A stretch of 64,000 nt of DNA, from positions 1,364,001-1,428,000 of the forward strand of contig NZ_SNYV01000011.1 of the NCBI RefSeq assembly GCF_004363245.1, in the 5' to 3' direction. A model generated the notes under the pieces. It worked only from the letters and a program-made list of their open reading frames with translations. It searched no databases and was not told the DNA's origin. Source of the DNA: Sphingobacterium yanglingense (lineage in GTDB: Bacteria > Bacteroidota > Bacteroidia > Sphingobacteriales > Sphingobacteriaceae). A program made the translations under genes and the position numbers. Shown here piece by piece: positions 1 through 9,604 of this stretch. Position 1 is the first letter of the stretch; each line of letters starts with the position of its first letter.

Positions 1-487
1 ACCCTTTGGGAGACAAACGAGTCACCTTACGAGTACCAAGATCCATCTCAACAATACGGGAATCTTGCTTGAATACAATACGATTCCCATCGGGAGAGAA
101 CTTAGGATCTTCGTCTCTGGTCTGTCCAATCCGAGTCAAGTTTTCAGGCTGTTCGCTCGAGTTCAACTCGTACATAAAGATATCCCAACTATCGGTATCT
201 TCACTGATTCCCATGAATACAATATGGGATCCGTCCGGTGAAATATGGGCATTCATAGGATTCTTAATTGTCCAACTGGAACTCAAACTCTGAATCTTGT
301 TACTGCTAAAGTCATACAGAAATATCTCTGAGTCATTGGCGCCATAATTGGTATATGTGTGGTACAGAAGCTTTCCTTTAAAATGAGTAGGCAACTCCGC
401 TTTCTCTATTTCTACCACATTGTTATCGCTGCACCCTAAAAAAGGGAGCAATCCCAAACTTAATGTAATGATTAGTTTATTTTTCAT
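1..487 (-). CDS. PD40/TolB-like beta-propeller lipoprotein (3' end outside window)
   Basis: The reading frame starts at the ATG at 485-487 and runs leftward without a stop to the window edge, so only about 162 N-terminal residues are visible. It begins with a lipoprotein signal ending in a lipobox (LPFLGC), so the product is probably a lipid-anchored envelope protein. Two WD40-like PD40 repeats are visible, each with an H/K-x-S-P-D-G core (HISPDGSHIVF and KFSPDGNRIVF), the pattern of TolB-type propellers. It is the last visible gene of the sigma/FecR/SusC/SusD locus and probably encodes an accessory surface or periplasmic protein of that system. The ligand and the C-terminal domain cannot be seen. 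The family call is firm; the role is inferred from context. Confidence 0.8.
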   Translation of the reverse strand, partial: MKNKLIITLSLGLLPFLGCSDNNVVEIEKAELPTHFKGKLLYHTYTNYGANDSEIFLYDFSSNKIQSLSSSWTIKNPMNAHISPDGSHIVFMGISEDTDSWDIFMYELNSSEQPENLTRIGQTRDEDPKFSPDGNRIVFKQDSRIVEMDLGTRKVTRLSPKG

Positions 488-593
488 ATGTATATAATTT
501 GATTTTCAAAGGTCATATGGAATATCCAAAGTATTTTCGTCAGTGTTTGTGCAGCTCTGCTACATTGATATTTCATATGTGTATACTTATTTC

Positions 594-1970
594 TTAATCA
601 ATCTTGGTAATATGTACGGTTGCCTTCTCTACCCCTTGTCCTAGGTCGAGAACAAGTTTATAATAGCCAGGAACAAAACCGGGAGCATTGGTAATACTGA
701 TGGATTTCCCTGGTTTACCTGCGATAGGTGCTCCGATAGAAAATCCTTGTTTATCACCCTGTATTGAAGCTGCTGAAAACTCGGCTGGCACAGCATCCCA
801 GGTTCTATTACTATAGAACTGGAACTCAAAACTTTCCCAGTCGTGTTCATTGGATATGAAGACAGTAGCCTGATAGACTTTGTCTTCAATTTTCCGTGCA
901 TAGGCTACCTGCTTGAAATCATCTAGATCCCATCCTATCCCCTTGTAATCGGCATGCCAGATAGTAGCGGTGGTAAATCCATGCCCTACAACCCAGTAGT
1001 TTGTCGGGGCCTCGTCCTGTAGTCTGGTAACCCAAAGTCCTTTATATCTCGGCGAGTATATTATCTCCCAATCACCATCTTCACCGAGGAACTCATAAAT
1101 CTTGCTGGAAGCACTGTGATTGAAAAAGTCTGGATTAAAATTACTTTCCATATTGACCCCTATAATCTCGAGAAACTGTCCTTTTTTGAGACTTACGACA
1201 GCAGATTTCATTTCACTATCTGCTGCATCGACTCTAGGATTGAGGGTAATCTTGGTCGCGACATCCCCCTTTACATCAATCAAAAATGTCTGTGCATCAA
1301 AAATAATCTGCTTTACGATCATCCCCGTATAATCGAACTCGATGTCATCCCCTGTACTACTTACTATAGCAGACTCACTCTCATAACGTCCTTTTCCCCA
1401 GATAAAATCCGCATCGGCAAGAGGGCTCTCTGTGGCGATCTTGCCTGATATCTTGCTCTCAAATATGCCTTCGGTAGACTTATAAACAAAAGGATCCTCA
1501 GTCGAGTTACTCAAGGGAATAGAGGAACCTCCTTCAACAAGATAATAAAGGGTCGAGGGTAGTACTGGCCGCGAAGCTTTAATAATAATATCTTTTGTAG
1601 CATGATCTCCATCGATATTGATACTGTTAAATCGTACCACAACATCTTCGACTGGATCCATATCTTTTACAAATGGAATAGCAATGGTTTCATTTTCGAC
1701 CTTGGCACTATTTCCCTTCGTACGGATGGATTTTGACTCAACCACAAGATCATTGATCAGAACTTCGATCTCTAATGTAGACAATGGCCTCACTGCATCC
1801 TCTACAGAAACATTGAAACCCACAGTACTAGGCACAGTTACTGCTGTAACAGCGCCAACCGTCTCGATACGACTGATGGTAGGAACTGACTTTTCTATAT
1901 GTAGCTCTTTACTACAGGAAAAAAAGATTGCCAACAAAAGTATCAAGGGCATATATAAAATCCTTTTCAT
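594..1970 (-). CDS. SusE/SusF-like surface lipoprotein of locus 1
   Basis: This 458-residue protein has a lipoprotein signal ending in FFSC at about residue 19. It follows susD by 32 bp in the same direction. Gene position and overall build (anchor, an Ig-like N-terminal half, then beta-rich modules) match the SusE/SusF-position lipoproteins that bind glycans at the outer surface in Bacteroidota. The first domain, about residues 30-130, looks like an Ig/CalX-type fold. The C-terminal part, about 310-458, is rich in W and Y (WIIYSP-like, WVVGH, WHADYKGIGWD), as expected for carbohydrate-binding surfaces. I do not recognise a catalytic motif. It resembles DUF5121/DUF5125-type proteins, but I cannot confirm the exact family. 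Confidence 0.65.
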   Translation of the reverse strand: MKRILYMPLILLLAIFFSCSKELHIEKSVPTISRIETVGAVTAVTVPSTVGFNVSVEDAVRPLSTLEIEVLINDLVVESKSIRTKGNSAKVENETIAIPFVKDMDPVEDVVVRFNSINIDGDHATKDIIIKASRPVLPSTLYYLVEGGSSIPLSNSTEDPFVYKSTEGIFESKISGKIATESPLADADFIWGKGRYESESAIVSSTGDDIEFDYTGMIVKQIIFDAQTFLIDVKGDVATKITLNPRVDAADSEMKSAVVSLKKGQFLEIIGVNMESNFNPDFFNHSASSKIYEFLGEDGDWEIIYSPRYKGLWVTRLQDEAPTNYWVVGHGFTTATIWHADYKGIGWDLDDFKQVAYARKIEDKVYQATVFISNEHDWESFEFQFYSNRTWDAVPAEFSAASIQGDKQGFSIGAPIAGKPGKSISITNAPGFVPGYYKLVLDLGQGVEKATVHITKID

Positions 1971-2002
1971 TCTTAAATAATTTTAGACGTTTATGAAAAT
2001 TA

Positions 2003-3460
2003 TTAATATCCTGTGTTCTGAACTAGATTCGGATTGGAATCTTTCTCATTTTGTGGGACAGGCCACACCAACCTGAATTCTTCTAACACAGGAACAAGCA
2101 GCTTGCCATCCTTGTACTTATGATTGGTCATCACTGGTATCACACGTTCATTACGCAAGAGATCAAACCAACGATGCCCTTCCATATACAGTTCAAGCTG
2201 ACGCTCTAGCTCTACGATCTCCCTGGCCGTCCCTTGCGCGGGCAGCCCGGTAATATCTAATAATCCTGCCCTCTTTCTTATTACATTGACAATGCTCATC
2301 GCTTCACTTATGTTATTAAGCTCGACTAAAGCTTCAGCTTTCAGTAGTAGAACATCGGCTAGCCGTAACAACTTTATATTAGAGACTTTATTTCTAATTT
2401 TATTTGAAATCGGATACTTTCCCTTCGGATAATGTGTATCATAATCTACCGATTTGTAAACGATGGATGACTCAAAACGCTTATCATTGGCTGTATATTT
2501 GGCTATCAGTTCATGTGTCGGTGTACAATATCTTCTCCAGGTAATTTGTCCATCGGCTTCACTGAATAACACCCAGTATGCCCAGTTTGGCCTTTCATTC
2601 TCGTAGTTGACTTCAAAAATACTTTCGCTGGTAAATTTAATCTCAGGCTTCCATAAATCGTCAAATTCATTGACCAACTGATAGCCTTCGCTAATCACTT
2701 TATTACAATAAGCAACGACTTGATTATAATCTCGGTTGCTCTTTGTGCCCCGACTGGCGTAAGCCTTGGCCAATAATAGGTAAGCTGCACCTTTGGTCGC
2801 ACTACTGCTTCCTTTGGAGGTACTGGCCAAGTGGGGAATAGCTTCATTCAGGTCTTTGACAATCTGATCATACACTTCCTCTTTGGGCGCACGTACAGGA
2901 TAAAGTAAAGGACGTATCTGTTCTAGGTTTTCAGACGACATAGCTGGTATCATCTTGAGCAATAGAGGAACATCACCATATATACGGACCAGATCCAAAT
3001 AGGCATAGGCACGAATAAACTTTCCCTCGGCAACAATTTTATTCCGTGTCTGAGGATCGATTGACTTGGCATCCATCAACTCAGTATTATCGATCACGAT
3101 ATTGGCATCACCAACCATCTTAAAGTACTCATTCCATAATATTTTCACCTTATCATTGTCCGGATTGAGCTTAACAGCATCCATTTCTTCACCAGGAACA
3201 CCATCTCCACCATGATAACAGTTATCAGATTGGATATCATTATATCCGAACAAATCAAACTGGAAGGTATTATTTCTGAAATTTTCGTATAACCCGGCTG
3301 CTTCACGCTGGGCGTCTGCGGCTGTCTTGTACGCTGATGCCTGTTCGACTTTGTCCTGTGGCTCTCCGACCAAAGCTGCAAAACTTTCGGTATCAAGAAA
3401 ACTACAGGAACTAAACAAACTGATTCCTAGAATGAATAATATATACTTTTTATTTTTCAT
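2003..3460 (-). CDS. susD-like: RagB/SusD family nutrient-binding lipoprotein
   Basis: This 485-residue lipoprotein (lipobox FSSC at about residue 19) is a SusD homologue: the surface lid that captures ligand over a SusC barrel. SusD hallmarks are visible. There is an alpha-helical TPR-like body, the segment KFIRAYAYLDLVRIYGDVPL near residue 150, the late motif VVNVIRKRAGL, and the C-terminal signature ELYMEGHRWFDLLR followed by VWPVPQNE. The gene lies 10 bp downstream of the susC-like gene and is surely cotranscribed. The substrate is unknown because no glycoside hydrolase, protease or other enzyme is present in the visible part of the locus. Confidence 0.93.
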   Translation of the reverse strand: MKNKKYILFILGISLFSSCSFLDTESFAALVGEPQDKVEQASAYKTAADAQREAAGLYENFRNNTFQFDLFGYNDIQSDNCYHGGDGVPGEEMDAVKLNPDNDKVKILWNEYFKMVGDANIVIDNTELMDAKSIDPQTRNKIVAEGKFIRAYAYLDLVRIYGDVPLLLKMIPAMSSENLEQIRPLLYPVRAPKEEVYDQIVKDLNEAIPHLASTSKGSSSATKGAAYLLLAKAYASRGTKSNRDYNQVVAYCNKVISEGYQLVNEFDDLWKPEIKFTSESIFEVNYENERPNWAYWVLFSEADGQITWRRYCTPTHELIAKYTANDKRFESSIVYKSVDYDTHYPKGKYPISNKIRNKVSNIKLLRLADVLLLKAEALVELNNISEAMSIVNVIRKRAGLLDITGLPAQGTAREIVELERQLELYMEGHRWFDLLRNERVIPVMTNHKYKDGKLLVPVLEEFRLVWPVPQNEKDSNPNLVQNTGY

Positions 3461-3470
3461 GACTCTGCGA

Positions 3471-6400
3471 TTAAAATTCTACATTTATACCTAACACGAA
3501 GGTTTTAGCCTGCGGATAAGTCCCATAATCTATTCCTAACTCTAAAGCACTGGAACCATAAGCGTTTACTTCGGGATCATAACCAGAGTATTTGGTCCAG
3601 GTCCATAGGTTTTGGGCGGTAAAGTACGGTTGTAGCTTTCGGACACCCAACTTGGACAATCTTCCTTTTGTATCAAAATCATAGGTGAAACTCAAACTTT
3701 TAAGTCTCAGATAAGAACCATCCTCAATATACCGATCAGAGTTCCAAATATTCTCTCTGTTTCCGGGTCTCGGAACGTCTGTAACCATCCCTGGCCGTTT
3801 CCATCGGTCTAAAACTTCCAAAGACTGATTTCTAAAGTCTTGCATGCCGGTCATATCCATCTTTGAAGCGTTGAAAATATGATTACCATAGGATCCCTGA
3901 AAAAATAAAGACACGCTAAAATTGGAATAGGTAAAAGTATTGGTGATACCTCCGGTAAATAAAGGCTGTGCATCGCCAAGTATCGTTCGATCCTCAGGAG
4001 TAATACGGCCGTTACCATCGAGATCCTGATAAATCACATCACCGGTTTCAGGATCAATCCCTTGTGTACGGTAGCCAAAAAAGGTTCCTAAACGACTTTT
4101 ATTCTTCAAAATAATAGCAGGTTGATTATTTGAATACATCGTAGCATAATACTCCACAGGGGTGATACCTATATTTTCTGCTCTATTTTTATTGAACGAG
4201 ATATTGAATTCCGAATTCCATTTAAATTTAGGCTTAACGACGTTCTTGGAATTTATAGCAATCTCCAAACCCTTATTGCTCATTTCGCCCATATTGGTCA
4301 ATATATTGTAGGTGCTTCCAGCTGTCCCTGGGGGATAGAAAGTTTTTAACAGATCATTGGTGTATTTGTAATAGACATCAACTATAAAATTGAGTCGGGA
4401 ATTGAAGAAACTAGCGTCTAGCCCAACATTATACTGGGTCGTTTTTTCCCATGTCAATCCTCTATATCCCTTTGAGGAAAGTCCCGTGTTCATACCTGGC
4501 GTTTGATTTTGATCTTCGGGTTTAGGTATGTTGCGACTCGCCCAATAAGTTGCCATCCAATCATAATTACCAATTCCCCCTTGATTACCAGTCTTGCCCC
4601 AACCTACACGAAGTTTCAAATCATCTAGATAGTCTACTGTGGATTTCATAAATGGTTCTGCAGAAATCCTCCATGCCGCAGATGCAGAAGGAAATACCCC
4701 CCATTTATGCCCAGGGGCAAATTTGGAAGAACCATCGGTACGCATATTCGCACTCAATAGGTATTTACCATCATAATCATACGACACACGTGCGAGATAA
4801 GAAAGTAACGACCAAGACGCCTTATTACTCCATGACTGGTCAGGATTAATGATATTCACAAGGCCTAAAGAAGGACCTAACACGTCGTATCCACCACCAC
4901 CATTACCCTCATTAAAGGCCTTTTGCATGGTCGCCCCTCCAAGGATGGATAAACTATTTTTATTGAATTTGGTATCATAAGTAACTAAGTTTTCTAAAAG
5001 CCACTCAAAGTTCTTAGAAGCGGAAACAGAATACATACCATTATAAGAACGACTTTCACCATTTGCACCAGGTGCCAAATAATTCTCACCTGTAGAACTG
5101 TCCTCATCAATACCAAAGTTGATTTTGTAATGCAGACCTTTTCTTATCGTAAAATCCAGATTGGTTAACCCTACAATGCGTGACGTTTTGTAGGTATCGT
5201 CTGAAGCTGAGGCCAGAAAGGGTGAAAAAAACTGTGATCCATACGTAAACTCATCGTAAGCACCGGGGTTAAACGGATCCCATTTTTGCATGTAGGGAGG
5301 TGTATTGATCACGGAAAGAATAGATCCACCACGCATAGCGGTCTTATTGTGAGGGATCGTGCGCCCATTAGTACGTGTATAACCAATACTAAAGCCCAAA
5401 CTTAACCAATCAGTCTGCTTGTTATTCACATTAGCCCGGAAATTATAGCGTTTAAAGTTAGCTTTTTCAATGATCCCTTTATCCTCCATATAGCCTCCTG
5501 AAATATAGTATTGTAGCTTTTCAGTACCATCTGTCAATGCCAACTGATGGCTTTGGTTGATACCCGTACCAAAATATTCATCATTCCAATTGGTATACCG
5601 ATTTTCGTCATCGGGTATTAGGGTCGTTGTTGGCACCTGTTTCTTCAGGTCTCTCAAATACTCTTTATACTGCTCAGTATTCAAGGCATCAATGGTATTA
5701 CCTATTCTAGAAATACCAGCATAGCTACTAAGGCTCAAAGAGCGAATACCACCTTTTCCACGCTTTGTAGTGATTACCACAACCCCATTAGCTGCACGTG
5801 CGCCATAGATCGCTGCAGAGGAGGCGTCTTTTAATACCTGCATGGACTCGATATCGTTAGGACTCAGATTAGCGATATTATTCATCGGTAATCCATCTAC
5901 AACATATAACGGTTCATTTCCAGCCTGAAACGATGATGTACCCCTTACGCGTACCATAAGTCCTCCGCCAGGTTCGCCAGAAGGCTGTACGACCTGCACC
6001 CCAGCAGCCTTACCCTGTAGAGCCTGAGCGGCTTGCGTTATGGGACGCTCATTGATATCTTCCGTAGAAACTACAGCTACAGCTGTAGTCAAGTCCTTCT
6101 TCCGCACAGTAGCATAACCTACGACAACAATTTCTTCGAGTTCCTTGGCCTCTTGTTGTAAGGTAATTGTTAGTTTTTCATTACTCCCTATTCGCACATT
6201 GCGACTGATAAATCCAACATAAGTAACCCGGACCGTAGCATTAGCGGGGACATTAGCTATTTTGAAATTACCTTCAGTATTGGTAACAGTAGTGATATCT
6301 TGCCCCAATACCGTCAAAATAGCTCCTATAATAGGACGCCCCGTGGAATCTGAGACGCTTCCGGTAACTGTTCTTTTTTGCACATCGCCTTTGATCTCTT

Positions 6401-6692
6401 TAGGAGTGATAATGATATGCTTATTCTTAATTGTAAATGTACAATCAGTCTGCTGAAGTATGATATTCAGGACTTCAGCCAATGGCTTGTTTTTGACCGA
6501 TAGATTGATTTTTTGATCTACATTGAGAGTTCCTTCGTCGAAAGCGACAGCGTGCTGACTCTGTCTTTCAATTTCATAGAGTGCGTCTCGGATGCTAATA
6601 TTCTTTTTGGAAATACTAATACCTGATTGTGCCAGTGCATGTCCCATTAGGATCAAAAAGAACATACAACATACTAATAGATGTTTTTTCAT
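3471..6692 (-). CDS. susC-like: SusC/RagA TonB-linked outer-membrane protein with STN signalling domain
   Basis: This 1073-residue TonB-dependent transporter has a signal peptide ending near HALAQ. A Secretin/TonB N-terminal (STN) domain covers about residues 25-85, and a carboxypeptidase-like regulatory domain about 108-190. The SusC hallmark EEIVVVGYATVRKKDL follows, then the plug with VYVVDGLPMNNI and DIESMQVLKDASSAAIYGAR, then a beta-barrel ending in aromatic FVLGINVEF. The STN domain is the part that contacts a FecR-type anti-sigma factor across the periplasm, and a fecR and an ECF sigma gene sit directly upstream. This locus is therefore likely induced by its own transported ligand. It forms a transporter with the SusD-like lipoprotein 10 bp downstream. 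Confidence 0.95.
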   Translation of the reverse strand: MKKHLLVCCMFFLILMGHALAQSGISISKKNISIRDALYEIERQSQHAVAFDEGTLNVDQKINLSVKNKPLAEVLNIILQQTDCTFTIKNKHIIITPKEIKGDVQKRTVTGSVSDSTGRPIIGAILTVLGQDITTVTNTEGNFKIANVPANATVRVTYVGFISRNVRIGSNEKLTITLQQEAKELEEIVVVGYATVRKKDLTTAVAVVSTEDINERPITQAAQALQGKAAGVQVVQPSGEPGGGLMVRVRGTSSFQAGNEPLYVVDGLPMNNIANLSPNDIESMQVLKDASSAAIYGARAANGVVVITTKRGKGGIRSLSLSSYAGISRIGNTIDALNTEQYKEYLRDLKKQVPTTTLIPDDENRYTNWNDEYFGTGINQSHQLALTDGTEKLQYYISGGYMEDKGIIEKANFKRYNFRANVNNKQTDWLSLGFSIGYTRTNGRTIPHNKTAMRGGSILSVINTPPYMQKWDPFNPGAYDEFTYGSQFFSPFLASASDDTYKTSRIVGLTNLDFTIRKGLHYKINFGIDEDSSTGENYLAPGANGESRSYNGMYSVSASKNFEWLLENLVTYDTKFNKNSLSILGGATMQKAFNEGNGGGGYDVLGPSLGLVNIINPDQSWSNKASWSLLSYLARVSYDYDGKYLLSANMRTDGSSKFAPGHKWGVFPSASAAWRISAEPFMKSTVDYLDDLKLRVGWGKTGNQGGIGNYDWMATYWASRNIPKPEDQNQTPGMNTGLSSKGYRGLTWEKTTQYNVGLDASFFNSRLNFIVDVYYKYTNDLLKTFYPPGTAGSTYNILTNMGEMSNKGLEIAINSKNVVKPKFKWNSEFNISFNKNRAENIGITPVEYYATMYSNNQPAIILKNKSRLGTFFGYRTQGIDPETGDVIYQDLDGNGRITPEDRTILGDAQPLFTGGITNTFTYSNFSVSLFFQGSYGNHIFNASKMDMTGMQDFRNQSLEVLDRWKRPGMVTDVPRPGNRENIWNSDRYIEDGSYLRLKSLSFTYDFDTKGRLSKLGVRKLQPYFTAQNLWTWTKYSGYDPEVNAYGSSALELGIDYGTYPQAKTFVLGINVEF

Positions 6693-6795
6693 AACATTAG
6701 CTGCGGTTTATAATTTAAAATAATTGGTTGCGATCTCACTGCTAAAAGGTATCTCTTTATGACAGCAAACGCATAGTAGGTTTATACTTTATGAA

Positions 6796-7779
6796 CTAAA
6801 AAACAAAAATTGTTTTGTCCTTTATTTTAAAACGGAAGTCCTTGTTCACTTCTTTCAAGACATCCAACATGCTTTCTAAACTTTCATCAGGCGTGAATTT
6901 TAAAGTAAAAAATCGATTTTCATATTTGGAGGAATCGTAGTTAAATACAACTCCATGTTTCTTTTCAATGGCATGCAATATTTCGACAAACGAAGCTTCC
7001 TGAAAAACCAGATATTGATCCTTACGTAAAGCTATACGCTCGACATTAACTTTTCGTCGTGTAATATGTCCTCCCTTAGCATCATATATAATTTGTTCAT
7101 TGGGGGTAAGAAATACGGAGCTAGATTTGTCGTCCAAAATACCAACCCGTACTTTCCCTTCTTCGAGCGTAACTGTCGTTTTGGATAGATCCCGATAGCC
7201 TACCACACTAAATATGGTCCCAATAGCCTCTACTTCTATATTATTTGCTTTCACAACCAGACGTTTATTCGGATCCTTAGCTACTTTGAAACTAGCCTCT
7301 CCATTCAACGAAATATTGCGTTCATCTCCTAGAAATTGTCTAGGGTACGTCAGGATCGAACCTGGGCTGAGCCACACCAAAGTTCCATCGGACAAAGTAA
7401 CCTCTTTTGTCTCGCCGAAGGCAGTAGTACATTCGATTATTGTAGAATTGAAAATATAATACTCTTTGGTGTAATGATAGGTGGCTAAGGAAAGTAGTAA
7501 TGGAAGGGCGATGCTGGCAGCAACCCTACCCAAACGATAAACAAGTGGACGCCTTTTTGTATTTGATTCGGATAGGTTCAGCCTAGCATGTAGTTTCTCC
7601 AGATCATGAAGTGTACTATCATCTACTTGTGCATCCACTTCGTTCCACAATAGCTCCATCGCTTGAGCTTTTTGTTCGCTATCCGAATCATCAACAAGCC
7701 ATTGTCTGAACAAGGTATTTACCTTCTCCGAGTGCTTATCTTTAAAATAAAAGCTCGTTAACTTATAAAACTTACGCAT
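6796..7779 (-). CDS. fecR-like: FecR family anti-sigma factor (DUF4974 C-terminus)
   Basis: This 327-residue inner-membrane anti-sigma regulator has a cytoplasmic N-terminal part of about 80 residues. One membrane helix follows near residues 84-103 (VAASIALPLLLSLATYHY). The periplasmic FecR domain has the typical TAFGETKEVTLSDGTLVWL and LNGEASFKV motifs, and a C-terminal DUF4974 domain covers about 255-327. The family relays a signal from the STN domain of a SusC-like transporter to a cytoplasmic ECF sigma factor. The gene lies between the sigma gene (66 bp upstream) and the susC-like gene (103 bp downstream), so partnership with both is the simplest reading. Confidence 0.93.
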   Translation of the reverse strand: MRKFYKLTSFYFKDKHSEKVNTLFRQWLVDDSDSEQKAQAMELLWNEVDAQVDDSTLHDLEKLHARLNLSESNTKRRPLVYRLGRVAASIALPLLLSLATYHYTKEYYIFNSTIIECTTAFGETKEVTLSDGTLVWLSPGSILTYPRQFLGDERNISLNGEASFKVAKDPNKRLVVKANNIEVEAIGTIFSVVGYRDLSKTTVTLEEGKVRVGILDDKSSSVFLTPNEQIIYDAKGGHITRRKVNVERIALRKDQYLVFQEASFVEILHAIEKKHGVVFNYDSSKYENRFFTLKFTPDESLESMLDVLKEVNKDFRFKIKDKTIFVF

Positions 7780-7845
7780 ATTCTTGGTTATCTAATACAA
7801 TAGACGTACAATGTCAACCACACACGTAAGCAAAAAAAATATTTT

Positions 7846-8400
7846 TTATAAAATAAGTGCTTGAATAGAAGAAATGAACTCGCGAAGTTCTTTTAATGCG
7901 TTGGAAATGTGCGTTTCCACAGTTCGTTTACTTAATCCTAATTCTTTAGAAATTTCTTCATTGCTGAGCCGTTGGTTTCGGCTCATTTTAAATATAACCT
8001 GCCGCTTTTCGGGCATTTTGTCGACAAGACCATGAATCAAAATCTCCAGTTCTCTAGCATCCAACACATCATTTAACTGCCAAGAGATCTCATCCACTTT
8101 CATCTGCATCTCTTCCTGCGCGTATTTTTCATAAAGGGATTTTCGTCTAAAAAAATCAAAAATTATGTTTTTTGATATCTTAAACAAATAGCCACCAAAA
8201 GAAGCAACATGTATCAAGTTTGCGCGGTTGTTCCAGACTCTAACAAATGCATCCTGAGCGAGATCCAAAGCATCATCTTCGTTTTTTACAAAGCCAAATA
8301 TGAATACCTTGATGCGGGGATAATATAACAAGAAAAGGGCATCGAACGCTTGTCTATCACCTTCGGAAAGTCTTTTGATGTATTCTAGCTCTTTGTTCAT
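7846..8400 (-). CDS. ECF sigma-70 factor, Bacteroides expansion family
   Basis: This 184-residue RNA polymerase sigma factor has sigma region 2 at about residues 15-75, including DALDLAQDAFVRVWNN. Region 4 covers about 125-178, with the helix-turn-helix RLSNEEISKELGLSKRTVE. Length and motifs match the sigma factors that Bacteroidota pair with FecR-type anti-sigma proteins. It is the first gene of the locus and probably drives transcription of the susC-susD genes when FecR is signalled. I see no convincing TANNTTTG box directly in front of it. The ATG at 8398-8400 gives the usual family length. Confidence 0.93.
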   Translation of the reverse strand: MNKELEYIKRLSEGDRQAFDALFLLYYPRIKVFIFGFVKNEDDALDLAQDAFVRVWNNRANLIHVASFGGYLFKISKNIIFDFFRRKSLYEKYAQEEMQMKVDEISWQLNDVLDARELEILIHGLVDKMPEKRQVIFKMSRNQRLSNEEISKELGLSKRTVETHISNALKELREFISSIQALIL

Positions 8401-8548
8401 TACCCCACGATATCTAGTAGAATTTGGCGGTCTATTTACCGTAAGCGAATGTACATTATTTTAAACAAAAAAAAAGAAACCTACATGAGAATATACCTCC
8501 CGATATGGGCCTGTTGCTCTATAGGATATAATTAATAAATGAAAAAAC

Positions 8549-8556
8549 TATCTTTG
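8549..8556 (+). promoter_or_regulatory. Bacteroidota -7 promoter element before the Nudix gene
   Basis: TATCTTTG exactly matches the Bacteroidota housekeeping -7 consensus TANNTTTG. It lies 26 bp before the ATG at 8583, predicting a leader of about 20 nt. No good -33 TTTG is seen at the usual 19-21 bp spacing. Confidence 0.6.
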
Positions 8557-8582
8557 CATGATTAATAAAAACTTAAACCAGT

Positions 8583-8972
8583 ATGCTCCAAGTCACCTGT
8601 GCTATTATAGTCCATCGTAATAAAGTTTTAATCTGTCAACGTTCAGAAACCATGAAGTTACCGCTGAAATGGGAGTTTCCAGGAGGAAAGATAGAAACAG
8701 GTGAATCTAAGGAAGATTGCCTACGGAGAGAAATGCGCGAAGAACTTGGTATAGAGGTGTATATTGGTAGTGCTTTAACTCCTGTGGAGCATCAATATCC
8801 TACTTTTACACTCCATCTCTATCCTTTTATCTGTACAGTAACTTCTACTTTATTACAGCCTACAGAGCATGTTCAGGCAATTTGGGTCTCTGCTAGTGAA
8901 CTATCGGACTACGACTGGGCGGATGCAGATATCCCTATTGTAAACGAGTACCTTTCCCTTCAAAAAAAGTAG
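8583..8972 (+). CDS. mutT-like: Nudix hydrolase, MutT/8-oxo-dGTP diphosphatase type
   Basis: This 129-residue single-domain Nudix protein has a complete Nudix box at residues 35-57, fitting G-x5-E-x7-RE-x-x-EE-x-G (GKIETGE, then REMREELGI). The flanking sequence KWEFPGGK matches the (deoxy)nucleoside triphosphate pyrophosphohydrolases of the MutT group. A role in removing oxidised nucleotides such as 8-oxo-dGTP is therefore likely, although Nudix substrate range cannot be fixed from sequence. It is a lone gene with its own -7 element and converges on the next gene with only 3 bp between stop codons. No terminator is visible between the two. Confidence 0.9.
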   Translation: MLQVTCAIIVHRNKVLICQRSETMKLPLKWEFPGGKIETGESKEDCLRREMREELGIEVYIGSALTPVEHQYPTFTLHLYPFICTVTSTLLQPTEHVQAIWVSASELSDYDWADADIPIVNEYLSLQKK

Positions 8973-8975
8973 GTG

Positions 8976-9542
8976 TTACTGAAATAAGCTTGCGAAGCCG
9001 TCCTTTTCTATTTGTGTATTGCTTGCTTTTGAAGAAAACAATGGATGTCCCTTCAACAAACGTATCGTAGGGGATTCAAATTTCCAATTCATTGGTTTGT
9101 CTAGAAAATAAAACTTCTTACCATCAGTCGTTTTGATTTCAACAAGGTATAGATAGTATTTATCTAATCCATTGCGAAGTCCGATGCTTGACACCAAATC
9201 GATCTGCTCTGCCTGATAAGTGATATCATCAATCCTTAGCATATTTCCTTCCAATATTACTTTCGATAAACAGATATTTTTCTGGAGACGTAAGTACTCT
9301 GATATCCAAAGAAAAGAGATTGAAATAACACAGGTAAAAACAATGCAAAGTAATAACACGAGGTCTTTATCTTCGGAAAGGATATGTATAAGTAAAACGG
9401 GTACAAATACCAATAGCGCTATCGGCCCAAATCGAGCACAAAAGAATGCGAAATAGGTTGGACTCAATGTATTTGTACGCTTGGTAATCATATTATCTGC
9501 TAAAATAGCTTTTTTATTTAAAACTATTTCAGCAGATGTCAA
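8976..9542 (-). CDS. Uncharacterised two-helix membrane protein, PH-like C-terminus
   Basis: I do not recognise the family. The product has two closely spaced hydrophobic segments, about residues 38-54 and 61-80. A basic, soluble C-terminal domain follows (TYQAEQIDLV, KYYLYLVEIKTTDGKKFYFLDKP) whose beta-rich pattern recalls bacterial PH-like domains. The start is uncertain. The frame opens at a TTG at 9540-9542, while the first ATG is at 9489-9491 (residue 18). The frame stays open upstream to 9611, overlapping the end of the neighbouring regulator gene, and that stretch reads like protein, but it has no ATG or GTG. The gene converges on the Nudix gene. Confidence 0.6.
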   Translation of the reverse strand: MTSAEIVLNKKAILADNMITKRTNTLSPTYFAFFCARFGPIALLVFVPVLLIHILSEDKDLVLLLCIVFTCVISISFLWISEYLRLQKNICLSKVILEGNMLRIDDITYQAEQIDLVSSIGLRNGLDKYYLYLVEIKTTDGKKFYFLDKPMNWKFESPTIRLLKGHPLFSSKASNTQIEKDGFASLFQ

Positions 9543-9604
9543 CTCCCATTCCTTATCAAGAGAGTAATTAAAAACACTTTTTACAGTCGTGTATCTGATT
9601 CCAT